Assembly (NCBI RefSeq): GCF_050157905.1
Contig: NZ_JBKIWZ010000001.1
Location: forward strand, 1,798,001 to 1,862,000
Direction: 5' to 3'
DNA length: 64,000 nt
DNA from: Pantoea sp050157905
GTDB lineage: Bacteria > Pseudomonadota > Gammaproteobacteria > Enterobacterales > Enterobacteriaceae
Made by a program: the position numbers and the translations under genes. Shown piece by piece: positions 16,588 to 26,855 of the stretch; positions within the stretch are counted from its first letter, which is position 1, and the number at the start of each line of letters is the position of its first letter. Under the pieces are notes generated by a model. That model searched no databases and had not been told where the DNA came from. It saw only the letters and a program-made list of their open reading frames with translations.

Positions 16588-16617
16588 CCCGCTCAGGGAA
16601 ACCTGAGCGGGTTTTTT
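16588..16617 (+). terminator. Rho-independent terminator of tRNA-Asn
   Basis: CCCGCTCAGG (16588-16597) pairs with CCTGAGCGGG (16602-16611) around a GAAA loop, followed by six T residues. Confidence 0.9.
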
Positions 16618-16934
16618 ACGTTTACTCTGTCTGAAAATCGCCCGCCTGTTCTCAATCAGGCAATTCCAGTAAACATCCCTGTCAAAACCACGGTGTCAGT
16701 AGTGACTCGCCTGTTTCACATCATCCAGGGCGCCTCATCAGCGATCATTTTTCCTTCCGATGGACGCTTTCTGCCCTCTTTTAACCCAACCCGCAGGCGG
16801 ATCGCACCCAATTGAGGCAAGACGCCCTCATCAGCCCTGATTTTCAGCCTATTTTGCACGCTGGCACACTTTATGCCTGAGCTTTATGGCTAGTGAACGA
16901 TTCAATTACAGCCTGCTCAGTTTGTGAGGTGATG
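16618..16934. other. Intergenic region upstream of the Anbu operon
   Basis: About 315 bases between the tRNA terminator and the ATP-grasp gene. I see no gene, no direct repeat of the tRNA 3' end and no integrase fragment. It must carry the promoter of the four-gene operon, but I cannot place a convincing -35/-10. Confidence 0.5.
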
Positions 16935-18386
16935 ATGATCAAGATTGACCTTTCCGATTCACCCTTTTTTGATGAAATGCTGACGGCTGAAGGCAAACAT
17001 CGCAGCCACTATCAGGATTACTGGCAATGGTTGCAGCAGGCCGATCAACAGGCAGTCCAGCGTAAAAAAGAGGAAGCGGCGCTGTTGTTTCACCGGGTGG
17101 GGATTACCTTTAACGTTTATGGCGAAGATGATGTTGCGGAACGCCTGATCCCGTTCGACAGCGTGCCACGTATTATTCCGGCAGGCGAATGGCAGATGCT
17201 TGACCGCGGGATCCGCCAGCGGGTTCTGGCACTGAATGCTTTTCTGCATGATATTTATCATGACCAGAAAATCCTGAAAGCAGGCATTGTGCCCGCCGGA
17301 CAGGTGCTGGCCAACGATCAGTATCAGCCCTGCATGCAGGGCATCAACCTTCATCGGGACACTTACGCCCACATTGCCGGAACGGACATGGTACGGGGCG
17401 GAGATGGCGAATATTACGTGCTGGAAGACAACCTGCGAACGCCATCCGGGGTTTCTTACATGATGGAAAACCGCAAAATGATGATGCGGTTATATCCCGA
17501 ACTGTTCGCCGGACAGCGCATCGCGCCGGTTTCACGCTACCCTTCCCATTTACTGCAAACCCTGCGCGAAAGCACGACCGTCAATGATCCCACGGTCGTC
17601 GTGCTGACGCCAGGCCGTTTTAACAGTGCCTATTTCGAGCACAGTTTCCTTGCACAGCAAATGGGCGTTGAACTGGTTGAGAGTGTCGATCTGTTTGTGA
17701 AAGATGGTGCAGTGTTTATGCGCACAACAGCTGGCCCCTGCAAAATTGATGTGATCTATCGACGTATTGACGACGCCTTTCTCGACCCGCTGGCGTTCCG
17801 CGCCGATTCCATGCTAGGAGTGCCTGGCCTACTCTCGGTCTACCGATCGGGTGGCGTGGTGCTGGCGAATGCGATCGGAACCGGCGTGGCAGACGATAAA
17901 TCCATTTACCCCTACGTGCCGGAGATGATCCGCTACTATCTGGCGGAAGATCCCATCCTGAACAACGTGCCGACATGGCAATGCCGCAAGGAAAGCGATC
18001 TCTCCTTCGTGCTGGCGAACCTGGAAAAAATGGTCGTAAAAGAGGTTCATGGTGCCGGTGGTTACGGCATGCTGATTGGCCCCTCGGCCAGCAAGGCGGA
18101 AATTGAACGCTTCCGCGACCTCCTGCGCGCCCGGCCAGAGAACTACATCGCGCAGGAAACCCTGGCGCTTTCCACCTGCCCGACGTTTGTTGGCAACGGC
18201 CTTGCGCCTCGTCATATCGATCTGCGCCCCTTTGCGCTGACCGGTGCCGAAATTCGACTGGTCCCTGGAGGATTAACCCGCGTAGCGCTGGAAGAAGGCT
18301 CGCTGGTGGTCAATTCCTCTCAGGGCGGCGGAACCAAAGATACCTGGGTACTGGAAGAAAATTCGATGGAGAATGACGCATGCTAA
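16935..18386 (+). CDS. Circularly permuted ATP-grasp protein
   Basis: This 483-residue protein belongs to the circularly permuted ATP-grasp families (formerly DUF404/DUF407). Visible segments include YVLEDNLRTPSGVSYMMENR (nucleotide/metal-binding acidic-Asn motif), DVIYRRIDDAFLDPL, VVKEVHGAGGYGML and the C-terminal SSQGGGTKDTWVL. ATP-grasp enzymes join a carboxylate to an amine or thiol through an acyl-phosphate, so this is a predicted peptide or amide ligase. GAGG precedes the ATG at 16935. It overlaps the alpha-E gene by seven bases and leads the ATP-grasp/alpha-E/transglutaminase/Anbu operon. Confidence 0.9.
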   Translation: MIKIDLSDSPFFDEMLTAEGKHRSHYQDYWQWLQQADQQAVQRKKEEAALLFHRVGITFNVYGEDDVAERLIPFDSVPRIIPAGEWQMLDRGIRQRVLALNAFLHDIYHDQKILKAGIVPAGQVLANDQYQPCMQGINLHRDTYAHIAGTDMVRGGDGEYYVLEDNLRTPSGVSYMMENRKMMMRLYPELFAGQRIAPVSRYPSHLLQTLRESTTVNDPTVVVLTPGRFNSAYFEHSFLAQQMGVELVESVDLFVKDGAVFMRTTAGPCKIDVIYRRIDDAFLDPLAFRADSMLGVPGLLSVYRSGGVVLANAIGTGVADDKSIYPYVPEMIRYYLAEDPILNNVPTWQCRKESDLSFVLANLEKMVVKEVHGAGGYGMLIGPSASKAEIERFRDLLRARPENYIAQETLALSTCPTFVGNGLAPRHIDLRPFALTGAEIRLVPGGLTRVALEEGSLVVNSSQGGGTKDTWVLEENSMENDAC

Positions 18387-19321
18387 GCCGAACAGCCAGC
18401 GAACTCTACTGGATGGCGCGTTATCTGGAACGCGCCGAGACGATTGCCCGCCTGCTGGATGTCACCAATAAGCTCTCGATGATGTCGATCCGGGATGTCC
18501 ACGCACGCGATGAAAACAATGATTTACTGGTACCACTAACCATGACCGGCACGCGGCGACTGTTCGACGAACATTATCCGCAGGTGTCGATGAGTCATCT
18601 GCTTAACTTTTTCGCCCTGGACAGCTTCAATCACAGCAGCATTTTCAGTTGCCTGCAAATGGCCTGGCAAAATGCGCATGCCGTACGCGGCAGTCTCTCT
18701 TCTGAAGTCTGGGAAAGCATCAATGCTACCTGGATAGAGATGAAACTGATCCGCCGTCAGGGGGTCGGTTCTGCCGGTGCGGATGCCTTTTTCGACTGGG
18801 TCAAAGAGCGATCACACCTGTTTCGGGGTGCGATGTTTGGCACTCTGCTGCGCAGTGATGCACAGAACTTCATCCGTCTGGGTACGCTGCTTGAACGCGC
18901 AGACAGCACTGCGCGCCTGCTGGATGCTAAGAACCAGCTTCTGAATGCCGATGACGATCCGGTCCGTGAATATTACCGCATGGATACGCTGCTGCGTGCG
19001 GTCAGCGCCCGCGAGGCGTTCCACACGCTCTATAAGCAACAAATCAGCCAGAAGCATATTGCCGAACTGCTGATACTGCGCCGGGAGTTACCGCGATCCC
19101 TGCTTTCCTGCATCGAAATCATGGCCGGACAGCTGGAGGAGATCGGCGGCGCAACGGGTAATCTGCCCCGGCGTCAGGTTCATACTCTTCATGCTCAGCT
19201 GCGTTTCACTGACATGGATGAAATCGCAGAGAAGGGGCTCAGCCCCTGGCTGATGCAGTTTCTGGCGCAGACCAATGCCATCGCTGAAAGCATTCATCAA
19301 ACCTATCTGGAGGCGCAATAA
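18380..19321 (+). CDS. Alpha-E domain protein (DUF403)
   Basis: This 313-residue all-helical protein begins MLSRTASELYWMARYLERAE, the hallmark of the alpha-E family. It has repeated R-A-(E/D)-S/T-x-A-R-L-L-D segments, as in LERAETIARLLDVTNKL and LERADSTARLLDAKNQL, suggesting an internal duplication. No catalytic residues are known; comparative genomics pairs it with circularly permuted ATP-grasp proteins as a partner subunit. Overlap with both neighbours indicates strict co-expression and perhaps a complex. Confidence 0.9.
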   Translation: MLSRTASELYWMARYLERAETIARLLDVTNKLSMMSIRDVHARDENNDLLVPLTMTGTRRLFDEHYPQVSMSHLLNFFALDSFNHSSIFSCLQMAWQNAHAVRGSLSSEVWESINATWIEMKLIRRQGVGSAGADAFFDWVKERSHLFRGAMFGTLLRSDAQNFIRLGTLLERADSTARLLDAKNQLLNADDDPVREYYRMDTLLRAVSAREAFHTLYKQQISQKHIAELLILRRELPRSLLSCIEIMAGQLEEIGGATGNLPRRQVHTLHAQLRFTDMDEIAEKGLSPWLMQFLAQTNAIAESIHQTYLEAQ

Positions 19322-20115
19322 TGAAACTGAACGTGACGCATCAGACGCATTACAGCTATGCGCAACAGGTGAAACACAGTACCCAGTACCTCCGCCTCAC
19401 ACCGCAGGATTCCAGCCATCAGACGATTTTATCTTGGGATTTGTCTCTACCGGAATATGCCACACGAACGCTGGATGCTTACGGCAATGTGCTGCATGTT
19501 CTGACACTCGATCAGCCGCATCAGGCGATCACCATTGTCGCCAACGGCGTGGTCGAAATCGAAGACAACATGGAGGATGATAACTGTGGCCCTCTTTCGC
19601 CGCTGGTGTTTTTGCGCACCAGTCCGCTGACCCGGGCTGATGGTGCCATCCGCGATTTTGCCAGCCACTATTATCGTCCCCAGGCGCAGCATGAAAGTCT
19701 GTGCAGCCTGATGGGCGAACTGCTGGCGAAAATGCCCTACACGCCTGGCAGCACGTCGGTTAAGGACAGCGCGTCTGACGCCTTTTCAGCACAAACGGGG
19801 GTATGTCAGGACCACACTCACGTTTTCCTGGCCTGCTGTCGCAGCCTGGGCATTCCGGCACGATACGTCAGTGGTTATCTTTACACAGCCGACTCGGCGC
19901 ATGTGGCTATGCATGCGTGGGCAGAAGCCTGGCTGGATGATCGGTGGCAGAGCTTCGATGTCACCAATAATACCTGCAAACCGAATCAACATTTGAAACT
20001 GGCTGTGGGCATCGATTATCTTGATGCCTGCCCGGTTCGCGGTAGCCGGTTAGGTGGAGGAAGCGAAGAGATGCGCACCGTCGCTGCCGTTGCCATGCTT
20101 GATGTTCCGCAATGA
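19321..20115 (+). CDS. Transglutaminase-like cysteine protease or transferase
   Basis: This 264-residue protein has an N-terminal beta-rich domain (KLNVTHQTHYSYAQQVKHST) typical of bacterial transglutaminase-like proteins, then the papain-like core. The catalytic triad is visible: Cys162 in GVCQDH, His198 in AMHAWAE and Asp213 in SFDV. Such proteins act as cysteine peptidases or amidotransferases. No signal peptide is seen, so it is cytosolic. Its ATG overlaps the stop of the alpha-E gene by one base. It probably trims or transfers a peptide made by the ATP-grasp partner; that is inference. Confidence 0.9.
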   Translation: MKLNVTHQTHYSYAQQVKHSTQYLRLTPQDSSHQTILSWDLSLPEYATRTLDAYGNVLHVLTLDQPHQAITIVANGVVEIEDNMEDDNCGPLSPLVFLRTSPLTRADGAIRDFASHYYRPQAQHESLCSLMGELLAKMPYTPGSTSVKDSASDAFSAQTGVCQDHTHVFLACCRSLGIPARYVSGYLYTADSAHVAMHAWAEAWLDDRWQSFDVTNNTCKPNQHLKLAVGIDYLDACPVRGSRLGGGSEEMRTVAAVAMLDVPQ

Positions 20116-20137
20116 TCCTGAATATCTGAGGAAGCCT

Positions 20138-20869
20138 ATGACTTACTGTGTGGCTATGCGCTTGTCCTCTGGTCTGGTGTTTGTTTCAGATTCACGCACC
20201 AATGCCGGAGTGGACCATATCTCCACCTTCCGTAAACTGCATGTTTTTCATCAGAGTGATGAACGCGTGCTGGTGATCCAGAGTGCCGGAAACCTGGCAA
20301 CCACACAGAGCATTATCAGTCTGCTGCATCGTCGCTGCGCAGACGATGAGCGTGAAAATCTGCTTAACGTCACCTCTCTTTACGATGCCGCCAGCCTGCT
20401 GGGTGAAACGGTTCGTGAGGTCATTGCACGGGACAGCGGCACCAATCAGGGGGGCAATACTGATTTCAGCTGCAATCTGCTGCTGGGTGGACAGATCAAA
20501 GGAGAAGGGCTGCGGTTGTTTCATATTTATCCACAGGGGAATTTCATCGAGGCCACGCACGACACGCCCTACTTTCAGATCGGTGAAAGTAAATATGGTA
20601 AGCCGATAATTGATCGCGTGCTGAACTACGACACTGCGCTGGAGCAGGCGATGCAATGTGCGCTGATTTCGATGGACTCCACACTGCGCAGCAATCTTTC
20701 CGTTGGCCTGCCGCTGGATGTGATGATCTATCCCACAGAGAGTTTCAGCACGGCGCAACAGCACCGTATCACCGAAACACATCCCTATTTCGACATGATC
20801 CGTAAAGGCTGGGGCGAAGGCCTCCTGAGCATTTTTGCGCAGTTGCCGCCGCTGACATTAGACGAGTAA
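20138..20869 (+). CDS. Anbu, proteasome-like N-terminal-threonine peptidase
   Basis: This 243-residue protein matches the Anbu (ancestral beta-subunit) family of bacterial proteasome homologues. Removal of Met exposes Thr2 (MTYCVAMRL), the Ntn nucleophile, with VSDSRTNAGVDHIS and the FRKL lysine following as in beta-type subunits. I chose the ATG at 20138 because TGAGGAAGCC precedes it and it puts Thr at position 2; a longer frame from 20054 would bury the nucleophile. Anbu forms open-ring or helical oligomers, and its physiological substrate is not established. It closes the ATP-grasp/alpha-E/transglutaminase operon. Confidence 0.92.
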   Translation: MTYCVAMRLSSGLVFVSDSRTNAGVDHISTFRKLHVFHQSDERVLVIQSAGNLATTQSIISLLHRRCADDERENLLNVTSLYDAASLLGETVREVIARDSGTNQGGNTDFSCNLLLGGQIKGEGLRLFHIYPQGNFIEATHDTPYFQIGESKYGKPIIDRVLNYDTALEQAMQCALISMDSTLRSNLSVGLPLDVMIYPTESFSTAQQHRITETHPYFDMIRKGWGEGLLSIFAQLPPLTLDE

Positions 20870-20926
20870 TACTCTGCCCGATCGGGTCCGGGAAAAAGGG
20901 ATATCGGACCTGCCATCAAAATACGC

Positions 20927-20973
20927 AAAAAACTGCACCCTACTCCGCTGGCATGCCAGCGTTTGGGGTGCAG
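20927..20973 (-). terminator. Nested-stem terminator of katG
   Basis: Read on the minus strand, an outer stem (CTGCACCC with GGGTGCAG, 20966-20973 with 20933-20940) encloses a perfect 16-base palindrome (20946-20961), and six T residues (20927-20932) follow. It lies just past the katG stop and may also end the converging Anbu transcript. Confidence 0.85.
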
Positions 20974-21006
20974 TCGCCTGTCAGACGGGTTCAGCCTTCA
21001 GAGCAA

Positions 21007-23226
<2,220 letters not shown>

Positions 23227-23259
23227 GGTCACACCTCTTTTTTGTATTTTCATCGCTAC

Positions 23260-23312
23260 TCTATAGAGGATTTTCAGGAACGCACACCTGTCTCATCCTA
23301 TCTGTTTGATAG
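23260..23312 (-). promoter_or_regulatory. Candidate katG promoter with OxyR-like site
   Basis: On the minus strand, CTAT-N7-ATAG (23298-23312) matches the two inner half-sites of the OxyR ATAG-N7-CTAT-N7-ATAG-N7-CTAT pattern. The upstream outer half-site reads AAAG (3 of 4) and the downstream one is poor. TATAGA (23260-23265) could be the -10. The site centre is then about 45 bases upstream of the start of transcription, where OxyR activates. The rest of 23313-23558 shows no gene. Confidence 0.4.
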
Positions 23313-23558
23313 CTTTTACCTTTTTATGATGCTCATTCAAAAGCTGAAAACAATGAAAAGACGTCTGTCACCCTGTTGTTGGAGGCGAGCGAAGCGGCAG
23401 GCGCTCCCTGAGACTATTCTGACTGCCACGGTTTCACAACCCGCATCAGCTTTCCAGGGTCACAATTCGCTGGCGCGGTCACACTCATCCGGAATGCAGC
23501 CACTGACCGGGGGGCGGGAAATAAAAGAGCAAGCGTTAAAGCAAAAAGCGGGGTGAAG

Positions 23559-23591
23559 GAAAGCGCATCCGGCGTAAGCGGACGCGCTTTC
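23559..23591 (-). terminator. Hairpin downstream of the LLM-class gene
   Basis: GAAAGCGC (23559-23566) pairs with GCGCTTTC (23584-23591), with further CCG/CGG pairing inside. It sits seven bases past the stop of the minus-strand monooxygenase. No long T-run follows, so it may be a REP-like or mRNA-stabilising hairpin. Confidence 0.5.
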
Positions 23592-23597
23592 AGAGCA

Positions 23598-24620
23598 TTA
23601 ACGCCAGCCAAGCTCCGGTGCGACATACTTGAGAATCGCCTCGATCACATGGGCGTTATAGGCGACGCCAAGCTGGTTCGGCACGGTAAGCAGCAGCGTA
23701 TCGGCTTCGGCAATCGCCTCATCCTGCGCCAGTTGCTTAATCAACACCTCCGGCTCTGCGGCGTAGCTGCGGCCGAAGATGGCACGGGTTTTCTCATCAA
23801 GGAAGCCGACGGAATCCCGGTCGTTACCACTGCGGCCAAAATAAGCACGGTCCATATCATTCACCAGCGCAAAGATGCTGCGACTGACCGACACCCGCGG
23901 CGTATGCTGATGCCCTGCTGCTTTCCAGGCTTCACGGTAGGCGCGAATCTGCTTCGCCTGCTGGATATGGAACGGCTCGCCGGTTTCGTCATCTTTCAGG
24001 GTGGAACTTTGCAGATTCATTCCCATTTTTGCGGCCCATACAGCGGTAGCATTAGAGCCGGAGCCCCACCAGATACGGTCGCGCAGACCTTCCGATAGTG
24101 GCTCAGGGCGCAGCAATCCCGGTGGATTCGGGAACATTGGCTGTGGATTCGGCTTAGCGAAGCCTTCACCGCGCAGGACCTCCAGAAACTCTTCGGTGTG
24201 ACGACGGCCCATATCCGCATCGCTCTCACCCGCTTTGGGCTCGAAGCCAAAATAGCGCCAGCCATCGATAACCTGCTCGGGGGAGCCGCGGCTCAGACCC
24301 AGCTGCAGACGACCGTTGGAGATCAAATCTGCCGCGCTGGCATCTTCCACCATATAGAGCGGGTTCTCGTAGCGCATATCAATGACGCCAGTGCCGATTT
24401 CAATCTTATGCGTGCGGGCTGCCACGGCGGCCAGCAGCGGAAACGGCGAGCTGAGCTGACGGGCAAAATGGTGAACGCGGAAGTAGGCACCATCTGCGCC
24501 CAGCTCTTCGGCGGCCACCGCTAAGTCGATCGACTGCAGCAGCACATCCTGCGCGGTTCGGGTGGCGGACTGCGACGACGGTGTCCAGTGACCAAAAGAT
24601 AAGAAGCCAATATTTTTCAT
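23598..24620 (-). CDS. LLM-class flavin-dependent oxidoreductase
   Basis: This 340-residue protein has the bacterial luciferase-like TIM-barrel pattern: MKNIGFLSFGHW at the N-terminus, LGADGAYFRVHHFARQLSSPFPLLAA, and RLQLGLSRGSPEQVIDGWRYFG. Members use reduced FMN (or F420 in other phyla) to oxygenate small molecules. It carries the ATP-independent MsnO8-type context of a monooxygenase without a visible partner reductase. ATG 24620 is preceded by GGAG at eight bases; the ORF to 24713 adds unconserved residues. The substrate is unknown. Confidence 0.87.
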   Translation of the reverse strand: MKNIGFLSFGHWTPSSQSATRTAQDVLLQSIDLAVAAEELGADGAYFRVHHFARQLSSPFPLLAAVAARTHKIEIGTGVIDMRYENPLYMVEDASAADLISNGRLQLGLSRGSPEQVIDGWRYFGFEPKAGESDADMGRRHTEEFLEVLRGEGFAKPNPQPMFPNPPGLLRPEPLSEGLRDRIWWGSGSNATAVWAAKMGMNLQSSTLKDDETGEPFHIQQAKQIRAYREAWKAAGHQHTPRVSVSRSIFALVNDMDRAYFGRSGNDRDSVGFLDEKTRAIFGRSYAAEPEVLIKQLAQDEAIAEADTLLLTVPNQLGVAYNAHVIEAILKYVAPELGWR

Positions 24621-24912
24621 CTGTGTTTCTCCTGACGGGTCTGACATGCCCGCAAACAGAGGCAATTTCTGATAAGAAAAGATTACGCCTGTTATGCCGC
24701 TACTGATAGTCAATATCTTTCAGCGCCATATTCAGGATTTTCGACGTAGCGAGGCTGCGGCGTGGTCAGCCCCTGTTTTCCTGTGCGACTGCGGAATCTG
24801 CGCTACCCTCAGATCCATGTCCTGTGCCAGAAAGTCTGCGGCGGGCTTCATGCTGCGGATGGTCACGATCTGAGGGGTCATTGATAGCCGGACCCGCTCG
24901 GGGAGAACACCG

Positions 24913-25686
24913 ATGCAACACCTGCTCGCGTTACCGATGTACACGATTCATCCACCCGCCACGCACCTCCTGATACAGTCAATAGTCGGCCTGCTGGCAC
25001 AAAACGGCATCGGGGCGCACCCGGTCTGGCCCGACGATCTGCAGACGCACTGGCGGGATGACCGCCTGCTGCTGAGCCAGACCTGTGGTTATCCGCTGAT
25101 GAGTCAGCTCCCAGAGGTCTTACTGGTCGGCGCTTTTCACTATCAGGCGCCAGGCTGCAGTGGACGTGATTATCGCAGCTGGCTGGTTGCGCGGGATCCC
25201 CGGGCGATGCTGACCGACTTTCATGGCCAGCGGGCGGTGGTGAACAGTCTGGATTCTCACTCCGGCTATAATGCGTTGCGCTGGATGGCGGCACGTCATG
25301 GCATCACCTTTTCCCGGCTTCTGCTGAGCGGCGGTCATCGTCAGTCACTGGCGGCGATACGGGAGTCGCGGGCAGATATCGCGGCTGTAGACTGCGTGAG
25401 CTGGGCGCTGCTGGCGCGCTATGCGCCGGAAGAACTGAACGGGCTGCATATCATCGGTGAAACACCCGCTGCGCCGGGGTTACCACTGATCACGTCCGCC
25501 CGGACCTCAGCAACACAGCGGGAGACGTTGTGTGCCGTCCTGCATCAGCTGGTCAGCGATCCCGTCTGGCAGCGCGTCTGCGACGCCAGCCTGATAAGCG
25601 GATTCAGCCCGGTGCAGCGTCAGGACTATCAGTGCGTACTGACGTGGGAGCAGCAGGCTGCCGTGCAGGGCGTGCCCCGTCTGTAA
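24913..25686 (+). CDS. PhnD/SsuA-like binding protein without signal peptide
   Basis: This 257-residue protein resembles the phosphate/phosphite/phosphonate-type solute-binding proteins (COG3221 group): SQTCGYPLMSQLPEVLLVGAF, a DFHGQRAVVNSLDSHSGYNALR hinge segment, and RADIAAVDCVSWALL. It begins MQHLLALPMYTIHPP with no signal peptide and no lipobox, and no permease or ATPase is adjacent. It may therefore be a cytosolic sensor or enzyme on a periplasmic-binding fold rather than a transport component. The start follows GGGGAGAACACCG. Confidence 0.72.
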   Translation: MQHLLALPMYTIHPPATHLLIQSIVGLLAQNGIGAHPVWPDDLQTHWRDDRLLLSQTCGYPLMSQLPEVLLVGAFHYQAPGCSGRDYRSWLVARDPRAMLTDFHGQRAVVNSLDSHSGYNALRWMAARHGITFSRLLLSGGHRQSLAAIRESRADIAAVDCVSWALLARYAPEELNGLHIIGETPAAPGLPLITSARTSATQRETLCAVLHQLVSDPVWQRVCDASLISGFSPVQRQDYQCVLTWEQQAAVQGVPRL

Positions 25687-25824
25687 CCTGCCTGACTGTT
25701 TCTTCTGTTGTTCTTTTCTCTGCATACGCCTGCTCTGCTCGTCCCTTGCCGCTTCACGTGGTTAACGCTGGCAAGCCCGGTCACGGCGTTTTAAGGTAGA
25801 GGTTTTCAGCAAAGGAGGAATGAA

Positions 25825-26739
25825 ATGCGTATTCTGATGGCAGGCGCTGGCGCGACCGGCGGATATTTCGGTGGCCGACTGGCTCAGGCAGGCCAGGACG
25901 TCACGTTTCTGGTGCGCGAGCGGCGTTATCAGCAGCTTCAGACTCATGGTCTGGTATTACAGACGCCTCAGGGCACGGAAACCTTGCAGCCGCAACTGGT
26001 TCAGGCCCGTAGCCTGACCGGCCACTATGACCTGATTATCGTAACGGTCAAAAGTTTTGGCCTTGAACAGGTCATGGATGATATTGCGCCTGCGGTCGGA
26101 CCCGAGACGCTGATCATGCCGATTCTCAACGGAATGCGGCACATCGCCACGCTACAACAGCGTTTTGGCGAAGATAACGTCATTGGCGGGCTGTGCAAAA
26201 TCAACGCCACGCTGGGTGAGCATGGCGAAGTGATCCAGATGACGCCGCTGCATCAGATCTATTATGGCGCACTGGATGGCAACAACGATGAACGGCTGCA
26301 GCGGGTTGATGCGGCGCTGCGCGATGCGGGTGTCGACAGCCGTTTCAGCGATGACATCATGGCTGAGCTATGGGAGAAGTGGCTGCTGCTCAGCACGCTC
26401 GGTGCGGTCTGCTGCCTGGCACGGGGCGATACCCGACAGATTCTCACCTCGCGGGGTGGCGAAGCCCTGCTACAGGCCATTTTTGCTGAAATTCTGAGCG
26501 TGATTACTGCCGAAGGCTATCAGCCGCGTCCGGCAGCGACCGCCCGCATTTTTGAACTGTTAAACAACCCGGCGACGCCGATGACCTCGTCTATGTACCG
26601 CGATCTCACCCAGGGCTATGATATTGAAGCCGACCAGGTCATTGGCGATCTGCTGCTGCGGGCAAAACGTCACAGCCTCGTCACGCCCCTTCTGAATGCC
26701 GTGGATGTGAATCTGCAGGTCTATCTGCAGCAGCGATAA
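25825..26739 (+). CDS. Ketopantoate reductase-like protein (PanE/ApbA family)
   Basis: This 304-residue NADP-dependent dehydrogenase has GAGATGGYFGGRLAQ at the N-terminus, MPILNGMRHIATLQ in the substrate region, and ELWEKWLLLSTLGAVC with the conserved catalytic Lys of the family. The strong AAAGGAGGA site precedes the ATG. PanE makes pantoate for coenzyme A. Since many genomes carry several PanE-like paralogues that differ in substrate, I call the family and not the pathway. It is monocistronic. Confidence 0.85.
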   Translation: MRILMAGAGATGGYFGGRLAQAGQDVTFLVRERRYQQLQTHGLVLQTPQGTETLQPQLVQARSLTGHYDLIIVTVKSFGLEQVMDDIAPAVGPETLIMPILNGMRHIATLQQRFGEDNVIGGLCKINATLGEHGEVIQMTPLHQIYYGALDGNNDERLQRVDAALRDAGVDSRFSDDIMAELWEKWLLLSTLGAVCCLARGDTRQILTSRGGEALLQAIFAEILSVITAEGYQPRPAATARIFELLNNPATPMTSSMYRDLTQGYDIEADQVIGDLLLRAKRHSLVTPLLNAVDVNLQVYLQQR

Positions 26740-26748
26740 CGTCCCGGA

Positions 26749-26792
26749 CCGGATGCGGTGGCGCATCCGGACTTGTGGCGGTAAAAGTCCGG
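26749..26792. repeat. Two overlapping hairpins between panE-like gene and lacI
   Basis: CCGGATGCG (26749-26757) pairs with CGCATCCGG (26762-26770). CCGGACTT (26767-26774) also pairs with AAGTCCGG (26785-26792), so the two stems share four bases and exclude one another. They could be the terminator of the upstream gene, a REP-like element, or part of the lacI control region. Confidence 0.5.
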
Positions 26793-26855
26793 CTTACAAC
26801 AGCAGTGCAGCGGGAAAATTTGCTACACTCATCGCCTTATTTTTTGGAGAGTGCA

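Noticed and set aside
16252..16815. 187-codon plus-strand ORF across tRNA-Asn
   Set aside because: It reads through the tRNA gene and its terminator, so it is not a protein gene.
16501..16934. Genomic island integrated at tRNA-Asn
   Set aside because: Although tRNA-Asn is a common integration site, I see no integrase, no duplicated tRNA 3' end and no drop in GC in the Anbu operon.
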